The notes under the pieces were generated by a model that searched no databases, was not told where the DNA came from, and was given only the letters and a program-made list of their open reading frames with translations. Both the position numbers and the translations under genes were made by a program. A DNA stretch of 6,051 nt from Firmicutes bacterium UBA3871 (GTDB lineage Bacteria > Bacillota > Clostridia > Peptostreptococcales > Anaerovoracaceae), in assembly GCA_002392265.1 (NCBI GenBank), contig DGGP01000176.1, positions 1 through 6,051 of the forward strand. Direction: 5' to 3'. This document shows positions 1 through 6,051 of the stretch, one piece after another (the stretch's first letter is position 1; every line of letters begins with the position of its first letter).

Positions 1-1
1 A

Positions 2-391
2 GCGGAGCAGGACTTTGCGACATTCTTTGCGCAGGAAATCAGGATGCGCAGGCTGCTTTCATATCCGCCGTTTTGCGATCTCTGTCAGCTGCTCTTCAGC
101 TCGCCTTCCGAGGAAGCTGCGCGGGCGGAATGTGAGAGGGCTTATGAGAGGCTTACATCGGAGCTTGATTCGAAGGACAGAAGCCTGGTGTTCAGGCCGC
201 AGGCAGCGCCTGTGCGCATAGAAAGCGGAAAGTATCGCTACCAGCTGGTAATAAAGATACCAAAAGGCAGGAGAGCCGAATTTGCCGCTAAAATTGCGGG
301 ACTGAAAAAAGATGTAGTCAGTGATAAAAAGAAAAATCCGAAAACGGAGTACAGCATGCTGGTGGATTTTAATCCGTACAGCCTGGTTTGA
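2..391 (+). CDS. priA: Primosomal protein N' (PriA helicase), C-terminal part, 5' end outside window
   Basis: Only the last 129 codons are present; the reading frame is already open at base 2. PriA is a superfamily 2 DNA helicase that restarts stalled replication forks by loading the primosome. The visible part starts with a stretch resembling the end of the helicase core (QDFATFFAQEIR, then RRLLSYPPF), which matches the family's 'EI-x-R-x-YPPF' region. The C-terminal domain follows, with PVRIESGKYRYQLVIKIPKG and a final VDFNPYSLV close to the usual 'VDVNPxS' ending. The Walker motifs and the zinc-binding cysteines lie upstream of the window and cannot be checked. The identity is supported by these end motifs and by the position directly before def and fmt, a common Bacillota arrangement. 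The ATG at 44 is an internal methionine, not the start. Confidence 0.93.
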   Translation, partial: AEQDFATFFAQEIRMRRLLSYPPFCDLCQLLFSSPSEEAARAECERAYERLTSELDSKDRSLVFRPQAAPVRIESGKYRYQLVIKIPKGRRAEFAAKIAGLKKDVVSDKKKNPKTEYSMLVDFNPYSLV

Positions 392-423
392 TAAAGGACA
401 ATGAATATAGCAGCAGCAAGGAT

Positions 424-430
424 GAGGAGA
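424..430 (+). promoter_or_regulatory. Ribosome binding site of def
   Basis: GAGGAGA lies 9 bases before the ATG at 440 and decides the def start. An upstream in-frame ATG at 401 has AAAGGA (393-398) only 2 bases in front of it, which is too close for normal initiation. Confidence 0.75.
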
Positions 431-439
431 GAAAAAGAA

Positions 440-925
440 ATGGCATTAAGAAATGTTGTAACAGAAGGGGATCCCATACTCAGGAAAAAGTGCAGAGAGG
501 TTACAGAGGTAGACGACCGCATTCGCGGAATACTCGACGATATGCTTGAAACCATGCGCTTTAATAACGGTGTGGGAATCGCAGCTCCACAGGTGGGCAT
601 TATGCGCAGAATGTTTGTGGCCGAGCCCGAGGAGGACAAGGTTTACTTTATGATAAACCCTGTAATCACACTCAGCGAAGGTGAGCAGGAAGGTGAAGAG
701 GGCTGCCTTTCGGTACCGGGAATGGTGGGTACCGTAAAGAGGCCTCAGCACATAGTAATGGAAGCTCTTGACAGAGACGGCAAAAAGATTACGGTCGATG
801 CGACGGATTTCGAAGCTATCGTGCTCTGTCACGAATACGATCATCTCGAGGGCATACTTTATACGGACAAATGTACTAACCTGCACGATGTAAACGAAGA
901 GCCCGAAGAATCCGAAGAGCAGTAG
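440..925 (+). CDS. def: Peptide deformylase (type 1)
   Basis: This metalloenzyme removes the formyl group from the N-terminal formylmethionine of nascent proteins at the ribosome exit. The 161-residue product has all three family motifs: GVGIAAPQVG at residues 44-53, EGCLS at 87-91 and HEYDH at 131-135. The metal ligands are C89, H131 and H135, and E132 is the catalytic glutamate. The EGCLS form and normal length fit the type 1 class. The start at 440 gives MALRNVVTEGDPILR, the usual deformylase N-terminus, and has a well-spaced GAGGAGA site. Starting at the in-frame ATG at 401 would add 13 residues (MNIAAARMRREKE) with no family counterpart. The protein ends in a short acidic tail (EEPEESEEQ). 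It sits 48 bases after priA and 20 bases before fmt, whose product makes the formyl group that Def removes. Confidence 0.98.
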   Translation: MALRNVVTEGDPILRKKCREVTEVDDRIRGILDDMLETMRFNNGVGIAAPQVGIMRRMFVAEPEEDKVYFMINPVITLSEGEQEGEEGCLSVPGMVGTVKRPQHIVMEALDRDGKKITVDATDFEAIVLCHEYDHLEGILYTDKCTNLHDVNEEPEESEEQ

Positions 926-929
926 CAGT

Positions 930-936
930 AAAGGAG
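930..936 (+). promoter_or_regulatory. Ribosome binding site of fmt
   Basis: AAAGGAG lies 9 bases before the GTG at 946 and supports that non-ATG start. The ATG at 938, just after the site, opens only a four-codon frame (stop at 950-952), so it is not the fmt start. Confidence 0.8.
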
Positions 937-945
937 CATGCATCA

Positions 946-1884
946 GTGTTAAAGACAATTTTCATGGGTACACCGGATTTTGCGGCTACGGCGCTGAATG
1001 CGCTGATTGATAGTCCGCACGAAGTGGCGATGGTAATTTCACAGCCCGATTCGCAAAAGAACAGGGGGAAAAAGCTGACTCCGACTCCGGTAAAGATGGC
1101 TGCGGAGGCTGCCGGAATAAAGGTGCTGCAGCCTGAGCGCATCCGCAGCGATGAAGAAACAATAAAAGCTATGCGGGAGGCAAATCCCGATATAATAGTC
1201 GTGGCCGCTTACGGTCAGATTTTATCAAAGGAAATACTGAATCTGCCGCGCCTGGGGTGCATCAACATCCACGGCTCGCTGCTTCCGAAATACAGGGGAG
1301 CAGCTCCTATACAGCGTGCGATAATCGACGGCGAGGAGGAAACCGGAATTACCATCATGCAGATGGGCGAGGGCCTGGACACCGGTGACATGCTGAAAAG
1401 CGAGAGCACAAAGGTGGGGAAAAAGACCTGCGAGGAGCTTTACGGTGAGCTTGCAAAAATCGGAGCAAGGCTGATGCTTGAGGTGCTCACAGAGCTTGAA
1501 AACGGCACGGCAAAGCCGGTAAAACAGGACGACTCGCTTGCGACCTATGCGAATATGCTGTTCAAAAAGGATGGCGAGCTCGACTTTGGCAAAACGGCTG
1601 CCGAGCTCGAAAGGCTGATCCGCGGATATACGGGAGCGTATACTTATCTAGAAGGTGAGGTCTTTAAAGTTTGGGCGGCGGATGCAGCCGAAAGTGATGT
1701 AAAAGCCGCACCCGGGACTGTAATTGAAACAGGCCGGGAAGGCATAAAGGTGGCATGCAATGGCAGCGTGCTGATATTAAAGGAAGTTCAGGCCGCAGGG
1801 AAAAAGAGAATGGCGGCGGCCGATTATCTTCGTGGGAAGCAAATCCCAAATGGCACAATTTTAAATCAAGACGGGAGGAATTGA
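946..1884 (+). CDS. fmt: Methionyl-tRNA formyltransferase
   Basis: The enzyme transfers a formyl group from 10-formyltetrahydrofolate to Met-tRNAfMet in the cytoplasm, preparing the initiator tRNA. The product has 312 residues, the usual family length. The N-terminal catalytic domain starts with IFMGTPDFA (residues 5-13) and contains NIHGSLLPKYRGAAPIQRA (107-125) and GLDTGDML (143-150). The catalytic triad corresponds to N107, H109 and D145. A linker near residue 200 leads to the tRNA-binding C-terminal domain, which ends with the typical GKKRMAAADYLRGK pattern near residues 290-303. Translation begins at GTG 946, because the MGTPDF motif must lie within the first ten residues and no other start in this frame fits. 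The last codons of fmt contain the ribosome binding site of rsmB, and the two genes are separated by one base, so their translation is probably coupled. Confidence 0.98.
   Translation: MLKTIFMGTPDFAATALNALIDSPHEVAMVISQPDSQKNRGKKLTPTPVKMAAEAAGIKVLQPERIRSDEETIKAMREANPDIIVVAAYGQILSKEILNLPRLGCINIHGSLLPKYRGAAPIQRAIIDGEEETGITIMQMGEGLDTGDMLKSESTKVGKKTCEELYGELAKIGARLMLEVLTELENGTAKPVKQDDSLATYANMLFKKDGELDFGKTAAELERLIRGYTGAYTYLEGEVFKVWAADAAESDVKAAPGTVIETGREGIKVACNGSVLILKEVQAAGKKRMAAADYLRGKQIPNGTILNQDGRN
1873..1878 (+). promoter_or_regulatory. Ribosome binding site of rsmB, inside the end of fmt
   Basis: GGGAGG (followed by AA) lies 7 bases before the ATG at 1886 and is fully contained in the last codons of fmt. 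This links initiation of rsmB to translation through the end of fmt. Confidence 0.8.
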
Positions 1885-1885
1885 A

Positions 1886-3184
1886 ATGGACGCAAACAGA
1901 AAAACAGCTTATTACACATTGCTTGATATCGAAACAAAGAAATCATATTCAAATATTGCGCTGAATCACCACATCATCTGTGGCAGACCTTCTTCGCCTT
2001 CGTTTGTAAGGGAAGTTGTATATGGCGTCCTTGAAAATAAGATGCTGCTCGATTACATAATCGCAAAGCTCGTTCCGGACATTGATAAAATCAAGACCAG
2101 CGATCTGGTAATCCTGCGCATGGGAATATATCAGCTCGGCTATATGAACTCGGTTCCGGAGTACGCTGCGGTAAACGAGAGCGTGGTACTCGCAAAGAGA
2201 TTCTGCAAGGGCAGAGAGGCATTTATAAATGCCGTTCTTCGTTCATACATCAGAGAAAAGCTGACTATCGAGCTGCCTGACAGAGCGGAAAACGAGATTG
2301 AATACCTTTCGATTAAATATTCCTGCCTGCCTTGGATTATCGAGCTGTGGCTCGAGCAGTACAATGTCGAGTTCGTTGAAGAGCTTCTGAAATCCTGCAA
2401 CGAGACCCCTACTCTGACAATCAGACTCAACTGGTTAAAGATTATGAAAAAGGACCTCATTGAAAAGCTCGAGGCAAAGGGATTTACCGTTGAGAACGGA
2501 AAGCTCTGCGAAAACGCACTCAGAGTTACAAAGGGTAATGACCTCCTCGAATCAAGACTCTACAAGCAGGGAATGTTCTCCGTTCAGGATGAAGCTTCAA
2601 TGCTGGTTTCGGTAGTCCTCGACCCAAAGCAGGGCGACACGGTTTTAGACCTCTGTGCGGCTCCGGGCGGAAAGACCTTTGCAATTGCAGAGCGCATGAA
2701 TAACAAGGGACGCATCATTGCATCCGATGTATATACCAGAAAGCTCGCACTGATTGATGCTGAGGCAAAGAGACTGGGCGTGGATATAGTTGAGACAAAG
2801 ATCTGGGATGCGACAAAGATTGACTCCACTTTGATTGAAAAGGCCGACAGGGTTCTGATTGACGCACCTTGCTCGGGACTCGGAGTGATTCGCCGCAAGC
2901 CTGAAATTAAATACAAAAAGAGAACCTCGGAATTCGATTCTCTTCCGAGAAAGCAGCTGACAATGCTGAACACTGCTGCAGGCTATGTAAAGCCGGGCGG
3001 AGTTCTCGTTTACAGCACATGCACAATCAACCCGAACGAGAATCAGAGAGTTATAGCTGAATTCCTCAAAAAGAATCCTGCATTCGCAAAGGAAGAAATG
3101 ATTCAGCTGCTCCCTAACGTTAATGACACGGACGGATTCTTTATCTGCAAGATGAGAAAGGCTGAAAGCATAGTTATCAGATAG
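1886..3184 (+). CDS. rsmB: 16S rRNA (cytosine-C5)-methyltransferase RsmB
   Basis: RsmB (Sun/Fmu) uses S-adenosylmethionine to methylate C967 (E. coli numbering) of 16S rRNA. The 432-residue product has an N-terminal NusB-like RNA-binding domain (about 1-130, including the conserved INAVLR at 114-119), a middle linker, and a Rossmann-type methyltransferase domain from about 230. The SAM-binding motif is LDLCAAPGGKT at 254-264, with acidic residue D281 after the next strand. Motif IV is DAPCSGLG at 326-333 (C329 helps release the product) and motif VI is YSTCT at 376-380, with C379 the expected nucleophile. The N-terminal NusB domain separates RsmB from the related RsmF and from eukaryotic NOP2-like enzymes. 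The gene starts one base after the fmt stop. Arginine is coded by AGA in 16 of 24 cases, against 1 of 14 in fmt. In many Bacillota rlmN follows this gene; here it does not. Confidence 0.97.
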   Translation: MDANRKTAYYTLLDIETKKSYSNIALNHHIICGRPSSPSFVREVVYGVLENKMLLDYIIAKLVPDIDKIKTSDLVILRMGIYQLGYMNSVPEYAAVNESVVLAKRFCKGREAFINAVLRSYIREKLTIELPDRAENEIEYLSIKYSCLPWIIELWLEQYNVEFVEELLKSCNETPTLTIRLNWLKIMKKDLIEKLEAKGFTVENGKLCENALRVTKGNDLLESRLYKQGMFSVQDEASMLVSVVLDPKQGDTVLDLCAAPGGKTFAIAERMNNKGRIIASDVYTRKLALIDAEAKRLGVDIVETKIWDATKIDSTLIEKADRVLIDAPCSGLGVIRRKPEIKYKKRTSEFDSLPRKQLTMLNTAAGYVKPGGVLVYSTCTINPNENQRVIAEFLKKNPAFAKEEMIQLLPNVNDTDGFFICKMRKAESIVIR

Positions 3185-3218
3185 GATTAACAGCATTAAT
3201 TGACTGACGGTAAAAGAC

Positions 3219-3950
3219 ATGTTGGAGTTAGGATTTAAAAGTGACAAAGGGCTTCGCAGAGGGAATAACGAAGATGCATGCTTCGTTATTCCTTCGAGCG
3301 ATGTATATATCGTAGCGGACGGAGTCGGCGGCGCGAGCGCGGGTGAAATAGCTTCCCGCACGGCGGTCAGCCGTATAGCGGACTATGTGGATAAGCATCC
3401 GCTGAACAGAGAAAAGGACGAAGACACTGTAATCGCCTATTTTCTCGAATGTTTAAAGGCTGTAAATGCCGAAATATACGAGAACGCGCACAAATACAAG
3501 GAAAACGAGGGTATGGCAACTACGGTTGTTATCGCTTACGTTCCGGGTGATGTGGCATTTGTCGTAAATGTCGGCGACAGCAGAGGCTACGTGTGCAGGG
3601 GTGGTGAAATGACGCAGATTACCGAGGATCACACATATGTGAACACTCTGGTAAAGCGCGGAATCATCACATCCGAAGAGGCTAAAAACCACAAGGAAAA
3701 GAATAAAATAACAAAAGCACTCGGTGGAGAACCTACCATCGAGCCCGATTTCTTCAAAATCGAAATAGAGCAGGGCGATGTAATTCTTCTTTGTTCGGAC
3801 GGACTGTACGGAGAAGTGGATGATGCTTCCATGGCTAAAATTTTGAGTGATAAGGGGAGCAGCATGAGCAGCGCATGCAACAAGCTTGTTACGATTGCGA
3901 ACAGGCGCGGCGGCAGAGACAACATCACAGTCGTCGCATTAAGGGTTTAG
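3219..3950 (+). CDS. stp: PP2C-family protein serine/threonine phosphatase (PrpC/Stp)
   Basis: This soluble metal-dependent phosphatase is expected to remove phosphate from the kinase encoded next to it and from that kinase's targets. The 243-residue product is the compact single-domain bacterial PP2C form. Conserved blocks are GFKSDKG (5-11), NNEDA (16-20), VADGVGGASAGE (32-43), ATTVV (100-104), VNVGDSR (116-122), LCSDGLYGEV (191-200) and GGRDNITVV (231-239). Metal-binding aspartates correspond to D19, D34, D194 and D234, and D120 lies in the GDSR motif. The N-terminus beginning MLELGFKSDKG fits the family, and an in-frame stop (TGA 3201-3203) lies just upstream. Oddly, no good ribosome binding site precedes the ATG; the best purine-rich stretch is GGTAAAAG (3209-3216). 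It follows rsmB by 34 bases and precedes prkC by 13, the normal phosphatase-kinase pairing. The names prpC and stp are both used for this gene. Confidence 0.97.
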   Translation: MLELGFKSDKGLRRGNNEDACFVIPSSDVYIVADGVGGASAGEIASRTAVSRIADYVDKHPLNREKDEDTVIAYFLECLKAVNAEIYENAHKYKENEGMATTVVIAYVPGDVAFVVNVGDSRGYVCRGGEMTQITEDHTYVNTLVKRGIITSEEAKNHKEKNKITKALGGEPTIEPDFFKIEIEQGDVILLCSDGLYGEVDDASMAKILSDKGSSMSSACNKLVTIANRRGGRDNITVVALRV

Positions 3951-3954
3951 GAGG
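3950..3954 (+). promoter_or_regulatory. Ribosome binding site of prkC overlapping the stp stop codon
   Basis: GGAGG begins with the last base of the stp TAG stop (3948-3950) and ends 9 bases before the prkC ATG at 3964. A ribosome terminating on stp would cover this site, so translation of phosphatase and kinase is probably coordinated. Confidence 0.8.
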
Positions 3955-3963
3955 AATTACAGT

Positions 3964-5949
3964 ATGAGCACCAGATTACTGGCGGGAAGATACGAATTAC
4001 AGGAAAAAATAGGCGATGGTGGAATGGCGGTGGTTTACAAAGCCAGATGCAGGCTTTTAAACAGGTTCGTCGCTATAAAGATTTTAAAGCCTGAGTTTGC
4101 GCGCGATTTAAAGTTCATTGAGAGCTTTCGCAAGGAATCGCAGGCAGCGGCAGCACTGTCACACCCAAATATCGTAAACATATATGACGTAGGCAGAGAG
4201 GGCAATATCCACTACATAGTAATGGAGCTGATTGAAGGCTCCATCCTGAGCGATTACATCTCAAAGGAAGGACCGCTCGAGTGGAAGAGAGCCGTCGAGA
4301 TAGGAAAGCAGATTGCTTCGGCGCTCGCATTTGCGCACAAAAATCACATCATTCACAGAGATGTGAAGCCGCACAACATTCTCCTGACAGGTGACGGAAC
4401 CGCAAAGATAACGGACTTTGGTATTGCAAAGGCGCTCGATTCATCGGGCAGCGCCGAAGAAACGACCACTGTCATGGGCTCCGTGCACTACTTCTCACCT
4501 GAACAGGCGAGAGGCGGATATGTGGATGAAAAATCCGATATCTATTCGCTGGGCATCGTCATTTTTGAAATGCTGACAGGCACCGTGCCTTTCGACGGAG
4601 AAAACCCCGTTGCTGTGGCACTGATGCACATAAATGAGGAGATGCCTCGCCCGAGCAGCATAAATCCGGACATTCCGCCGCAGATTGAAGAGGTTGTGAT
4701 GAAGGCTACAGACAAGCTTTCAATCAATCGCTACGCTACTGCCGACGAGATGTACGATGCACTCGCACATGCGGAGTTTGACGCTATGATGCAAGCCGGT
4801 TCGTCGCGCAAAAATGCGGCCGTTCTCGCGTTGGAGGACGAGGACGCAGGCAGCGACGCCGCTTTAATGGTCGCATCGGGGGAAACGACCGAAGAAAAGA
4901 CAGAGGGGGATTCTGAAGGCGAAATGGGAAAGGGATCAAAGAAAGAGAAAAAGCAGATTAACAAGATAAAGCTGCTGGCTATAATACTCGCACTGGTATG
5001 TGCACTGCCGGTAAGCATCTTTATATCAAAAATAATAGGCGGAGGCGGCGATTCGGGCGAAAGCTTTGAAGTGCCCGATTTCCGCGGACAGACCTACGAG
5101 GTCGCAAAGGCTGTTGCAGATGAGTACGGACTGACGCTCAAAATCGGCGACGAGGTCTACAGCGTCGAATACGAAGAAGACCAGATTTGCTCTCAGCTGC
5201 CGTCCGAAGGCAGCTCCGTAAAGAAGGGCAACACCGTTACTGTAAACATCAGCAAGGGCGCAAAGGAGGGCACGGTACCGAACCTCGTCGGCAAATCGGC
5301 TACAGACGCAAACTACGTGCTGAAGAAGTATGGCTTCAAGGTAGGCTCTGTTACTTCCGAGCCAAACGACCTGCCTGAGGGCATAGTTATCAGCCAGAGC
5401 CCGGGCGCAGGCGAAGAGACTAATCCGGGCGCATACATTTCCTACGTTGTCAGTGCCGGCAAGGCCGAAGGCGCAGGCATAGTGCCTCTGCTTCTCGGCA
5501 TGACTCAGACCGAGGCGGGCGACAAGCTGCTCGAGGCAGGGCTGGAGCTTGGAACCGTCACTACCGAGGAAAACGGCCTCTACGCTCCGGGACAGGTATT
5601 CTGGCAGTCAAAGGAAGCCGGCAGCACTGCAGATGAAGGAACTCCTATCGACATAAAGATTTGCGGTACACCGGGCAGCAGCGGCTCGGGCAGCGGCAGC
5701 GGCACAGACGGCGGCAGCGGCGTTGCATCTGTAGCAATCGATTATTCAGCCGCAAAGAATGAAGTGTTCTGGCTTACCGTAAAGGTAGTGGATGCAAACG
5801 GATCGCACAATGAAGTAAATCACGTTGAACGCTACAAATCGGGCGGCGGCGAGACAGTATATGTAAACGGCGTCGGCGAAGGCAGCGTCACGGTTATTTT
5901 CGATAATGATGTTGTAGCTCAGTACAATATTAATTTTGGCGGTAATTAA
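3964..5949 (+). CDS. prkC: Membrane Ser/Thr protein kinase with three PASTA repeats (PrkC/Stk type)
   Basis: A eukaryotic-like kinase of 661 residues anchored in the cell membrane. The cytoplasmic kinase domain (about 10-270) has all key residues: glycine loop GDGGMAVV (17-24), VAIK with K39, helix-C E58, HRDVKPHN (131-138, catalytic D133), DFG (151-153), a Thr-rich activation loop [10 protein letters not shown] (167-176), SPE (178-180), and D192 in SDIYSLG. A juxtamembrane linker (about 280-335) is first acidic, then strongly basic (KGSKKEKK). One membrane helix follows at about 337-357, giving an inside-to-outside topology. Outside are three PASTA repeats at about 367-432, 436-499 and 504-568, which in relatives bind peptidoglycan fragments. 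Repeat 3 has QSK where repeats 1 and 2 have QLP and QSP. A Gly/Ser linker (571-586) leads to a non-PASTA beta-rich domain (587-661). The phosphatase lies just upstream and rsgA overlaps the stop codon. The kinase should be active, and it probably autophosphorylates the activation-loop threonines. Confidence 0.98.
   Translation: MSTRLLAGRYELQEKIGDGGMAVVYKARCRLLNRFVAIKILKPEFARDLKFIESFRKESQAAAALSHPNIVNIYDVGREGNIHYIVMELIEGSILSDYISKEGPLEWKRAVEIGKQIASALAFAHKNHIIHRDVKPHNILLTGDGTAKITDFGIAKALDSSGSAEETTTVMGSVHYFSPEQARGGYVDEKSDIYSLGIVIFEMLTGTVPFDGENPVAVALMHINEEMPRPSSINPDIPPQIEEVVMKATDKLSINRYATADEMYDALAHAEFDAMMQAGSSRKNAAVLALEDEDAGSDAALMVASGETTEEKTEGDSEGEMGKGSKKEKKQINKIKLLAIILALVCALPVSIFISKIIGGGGDSGESFEVPDFRGQTYEVAKAVADEYGLTLKIGDEVYSVEYEEDQICSQLPSEGSSVKKGNTVTVNISKGAKEGTVPNLVGKSATDANYVLKKYGFKVGSVTSEPNDLPEGIVISQSPGAGEETNPGAYISYVVSAGKAEGAGIVPLLLGMTQTEAGDKLLEAGLELGTVTTEENGLYAPGQVFWQSKEAGSTADEGTPIDIKICGTPGSSGSGSGSGTDGGSGVASVAIDYSAAKNEVFWLTVKVVDANGSHNEVNHVERYKSGGGETVYVNGVGEGSVTVIFDNDVVAQYNINFGGN
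5674..5721 (+). repeat. Imperfect GGCAGC coding repeat encoding a Gly/Ser linker in prkC
   Basis: The 48 bases encode [16 protein letters not shown] using mainly alternating GGC and AGC codons, with one TCG and a short ACA GAC interruption. It separates the third PASTA repeat from the C-terminal domain and is the only low-complexity tract in the window. Such hexamer-like repeats can change length by slippage without breaking the frame if whole units are lost or gained; whether this one varies is inference. Confidence 0.8.
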
Positions 5950-6051
5950 TGAAAGGACTAATAGTCAAAGGCATAGCAGGCTTTTACTATGTAAAGGCCG
6001 AGGATGACAATGTTTATCAGTGCAAGGCACGCGGCGTGTTCAAAAAGGACG
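5949..6051 (+). CDS. rsgA: Ribosome small-subunit-dependent GTPase RsgA, N-terminal part, 3' end outside window
   Basis: Only the first 34 codons are present. RsgA (YloQ/CpgA/YjeQ) is a circularly permuted GTPase that helps late maturation of the 30S subunit. The visible residues begin [15 protein letters not shown] and continue with [12 protein letters not shown], which matches the first strands of the family's N-terminal OB-fold domain, where a 'G-x-YxV' strand and a 'C-x-A-RG-x-FR/K' strand are typical. The GTPase motifs and the zinc-binding C-terminus lie beyond the window. The ATG (5949-5951) shares its A with the last base of the prkC TAA stop. No clear ribosome binding site is visible upstream (only GGCGG at 5938-5942), so translation probably depends on ribosomes finishing prkC. 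The position directly after prkC is the usual one in Bacillota and supports the call. Confidence 0.92.
   Translation, partial: MKGLIVKGIAGFYYVKAEDDNVYQCKARGVFKKD

Noticed and set aside
938..952. A four-codon ATG frame between def and fmt
   Set aside because: It is too short to be a gene and falls in the normal spacing between the fmt binding site and its GTG start; nothing else supports a leader peptide.
446..958. A minus-strand open frame opposite def
   Set aside because: def is unambiguous in the opposite direction, with all three catalytic motifs, and the antisense product resembles no known family.
1191..1196. A perfect TATAAT, resembling a promoter -10 box
   Set aside because: It lies inside the conserved fmt coding sequence (PDIIVV), and the expected -35 position about 17 bases upstream reads GCTATG, which does not match TTGACA.
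3200..3205. TTGACT before stp, resembling a -35 box
   Set aside because: No TATAAT-like sequence occurs 16-18 bases downstream; that position is already inside the stp coding region and reads TGGAGT.
3185..3218. A possible terminator or small RNA in the rsmB-stp gap
   Set aside because: The 34 bases contain no inverted repeat followed by a T-run and are too short for a structured RNA gene.
2645..3361. A long open frame on the minus strand across the end of rsmB and the start of stp
   Set aside because: It is antisense to two clearly conserved genes and its translation shows no recognisable domain; it is a by-product of their codon use.
1..6051. A hidden undescribed system such as a defence island, mobile element or CRISPR array
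   Set aside because: Every gene belongs to a known housekeeping family in a known order, the gaps are all under 50 bases, and no transposase, att-like repeat or spaced direct repeats were seen.

Overview
The window is a tightly packed stretch of bacterial chromosome read entirely on the + strand. It holds seven genes in the order priA (3' end only), def, fmt, rsmB, stp (PP2C phosphatase), prkC (PASTA kinase) and rsgA (5' end only). This order is well known in Bacillota (Firmicutes). The PASTA Ser/Thr kinase, the strong GGAGG-type ribosome binding sites and the use of AGA/AGG alongside CGN arginine codons point to a Clostridia-type member with intermediate G+C content (judged by eye). A finer placement cannot be supported from the sequence alone.

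Layout. Positions 2-391 encode the C-terminal part of the primosomal helicase PriA. Positions 440-925 encode peptide deformylase and 946-1884 encode methionyl-tRNA formyltransferase (GTG start). Positions 1886-3184 encode the 16S rRNA m5C967 methyltransferase RsmB. Positions 3219-3950 encode a PP2C-family phosphatase and 3964-5949 encode its partner, a membrane kinase with three extracellular PASTA repeats and an extra C-terminal beta-rich domain behind a Gly/Ser linker. The start of the ribosome-assembly GTPase RsgA begins at 5949, overlapping the prkC stop codon by one base. All intergenic gaps are shorter than 50 bases. I see no convincing internal promoter, terminator, RNA gene, mobile element or CRISPR array, so the whole window is probably one part of a longer operon whose promoter lies upstream and whose end lies downstream.

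How the genes work together. Fmt formylates initiator Met-tRNA and Def removes the formyl group from the nascent chain, so these two are a functional pair. RsmB and RsgA act on the small ribosomal subunit. Stp and PrkC are an antagonistic phosphatase/kinase pair that, in related bacteria, senses cell-wall fragments through the PASTA repeats. The operon therefore links replication restart, translation initiation, ribosome maturation and cell-wall signalling.

This is mainly a conserved housekeeping region and I find no undescribed system. The points most worth a second look are the non-PASTA C-terminal domain of the kinase, the absence of rlmN from the slot between rsmB and stp where it often lies in relatives, and the unusually AGA-rich arginine codon use of rsmB compared with fmt.
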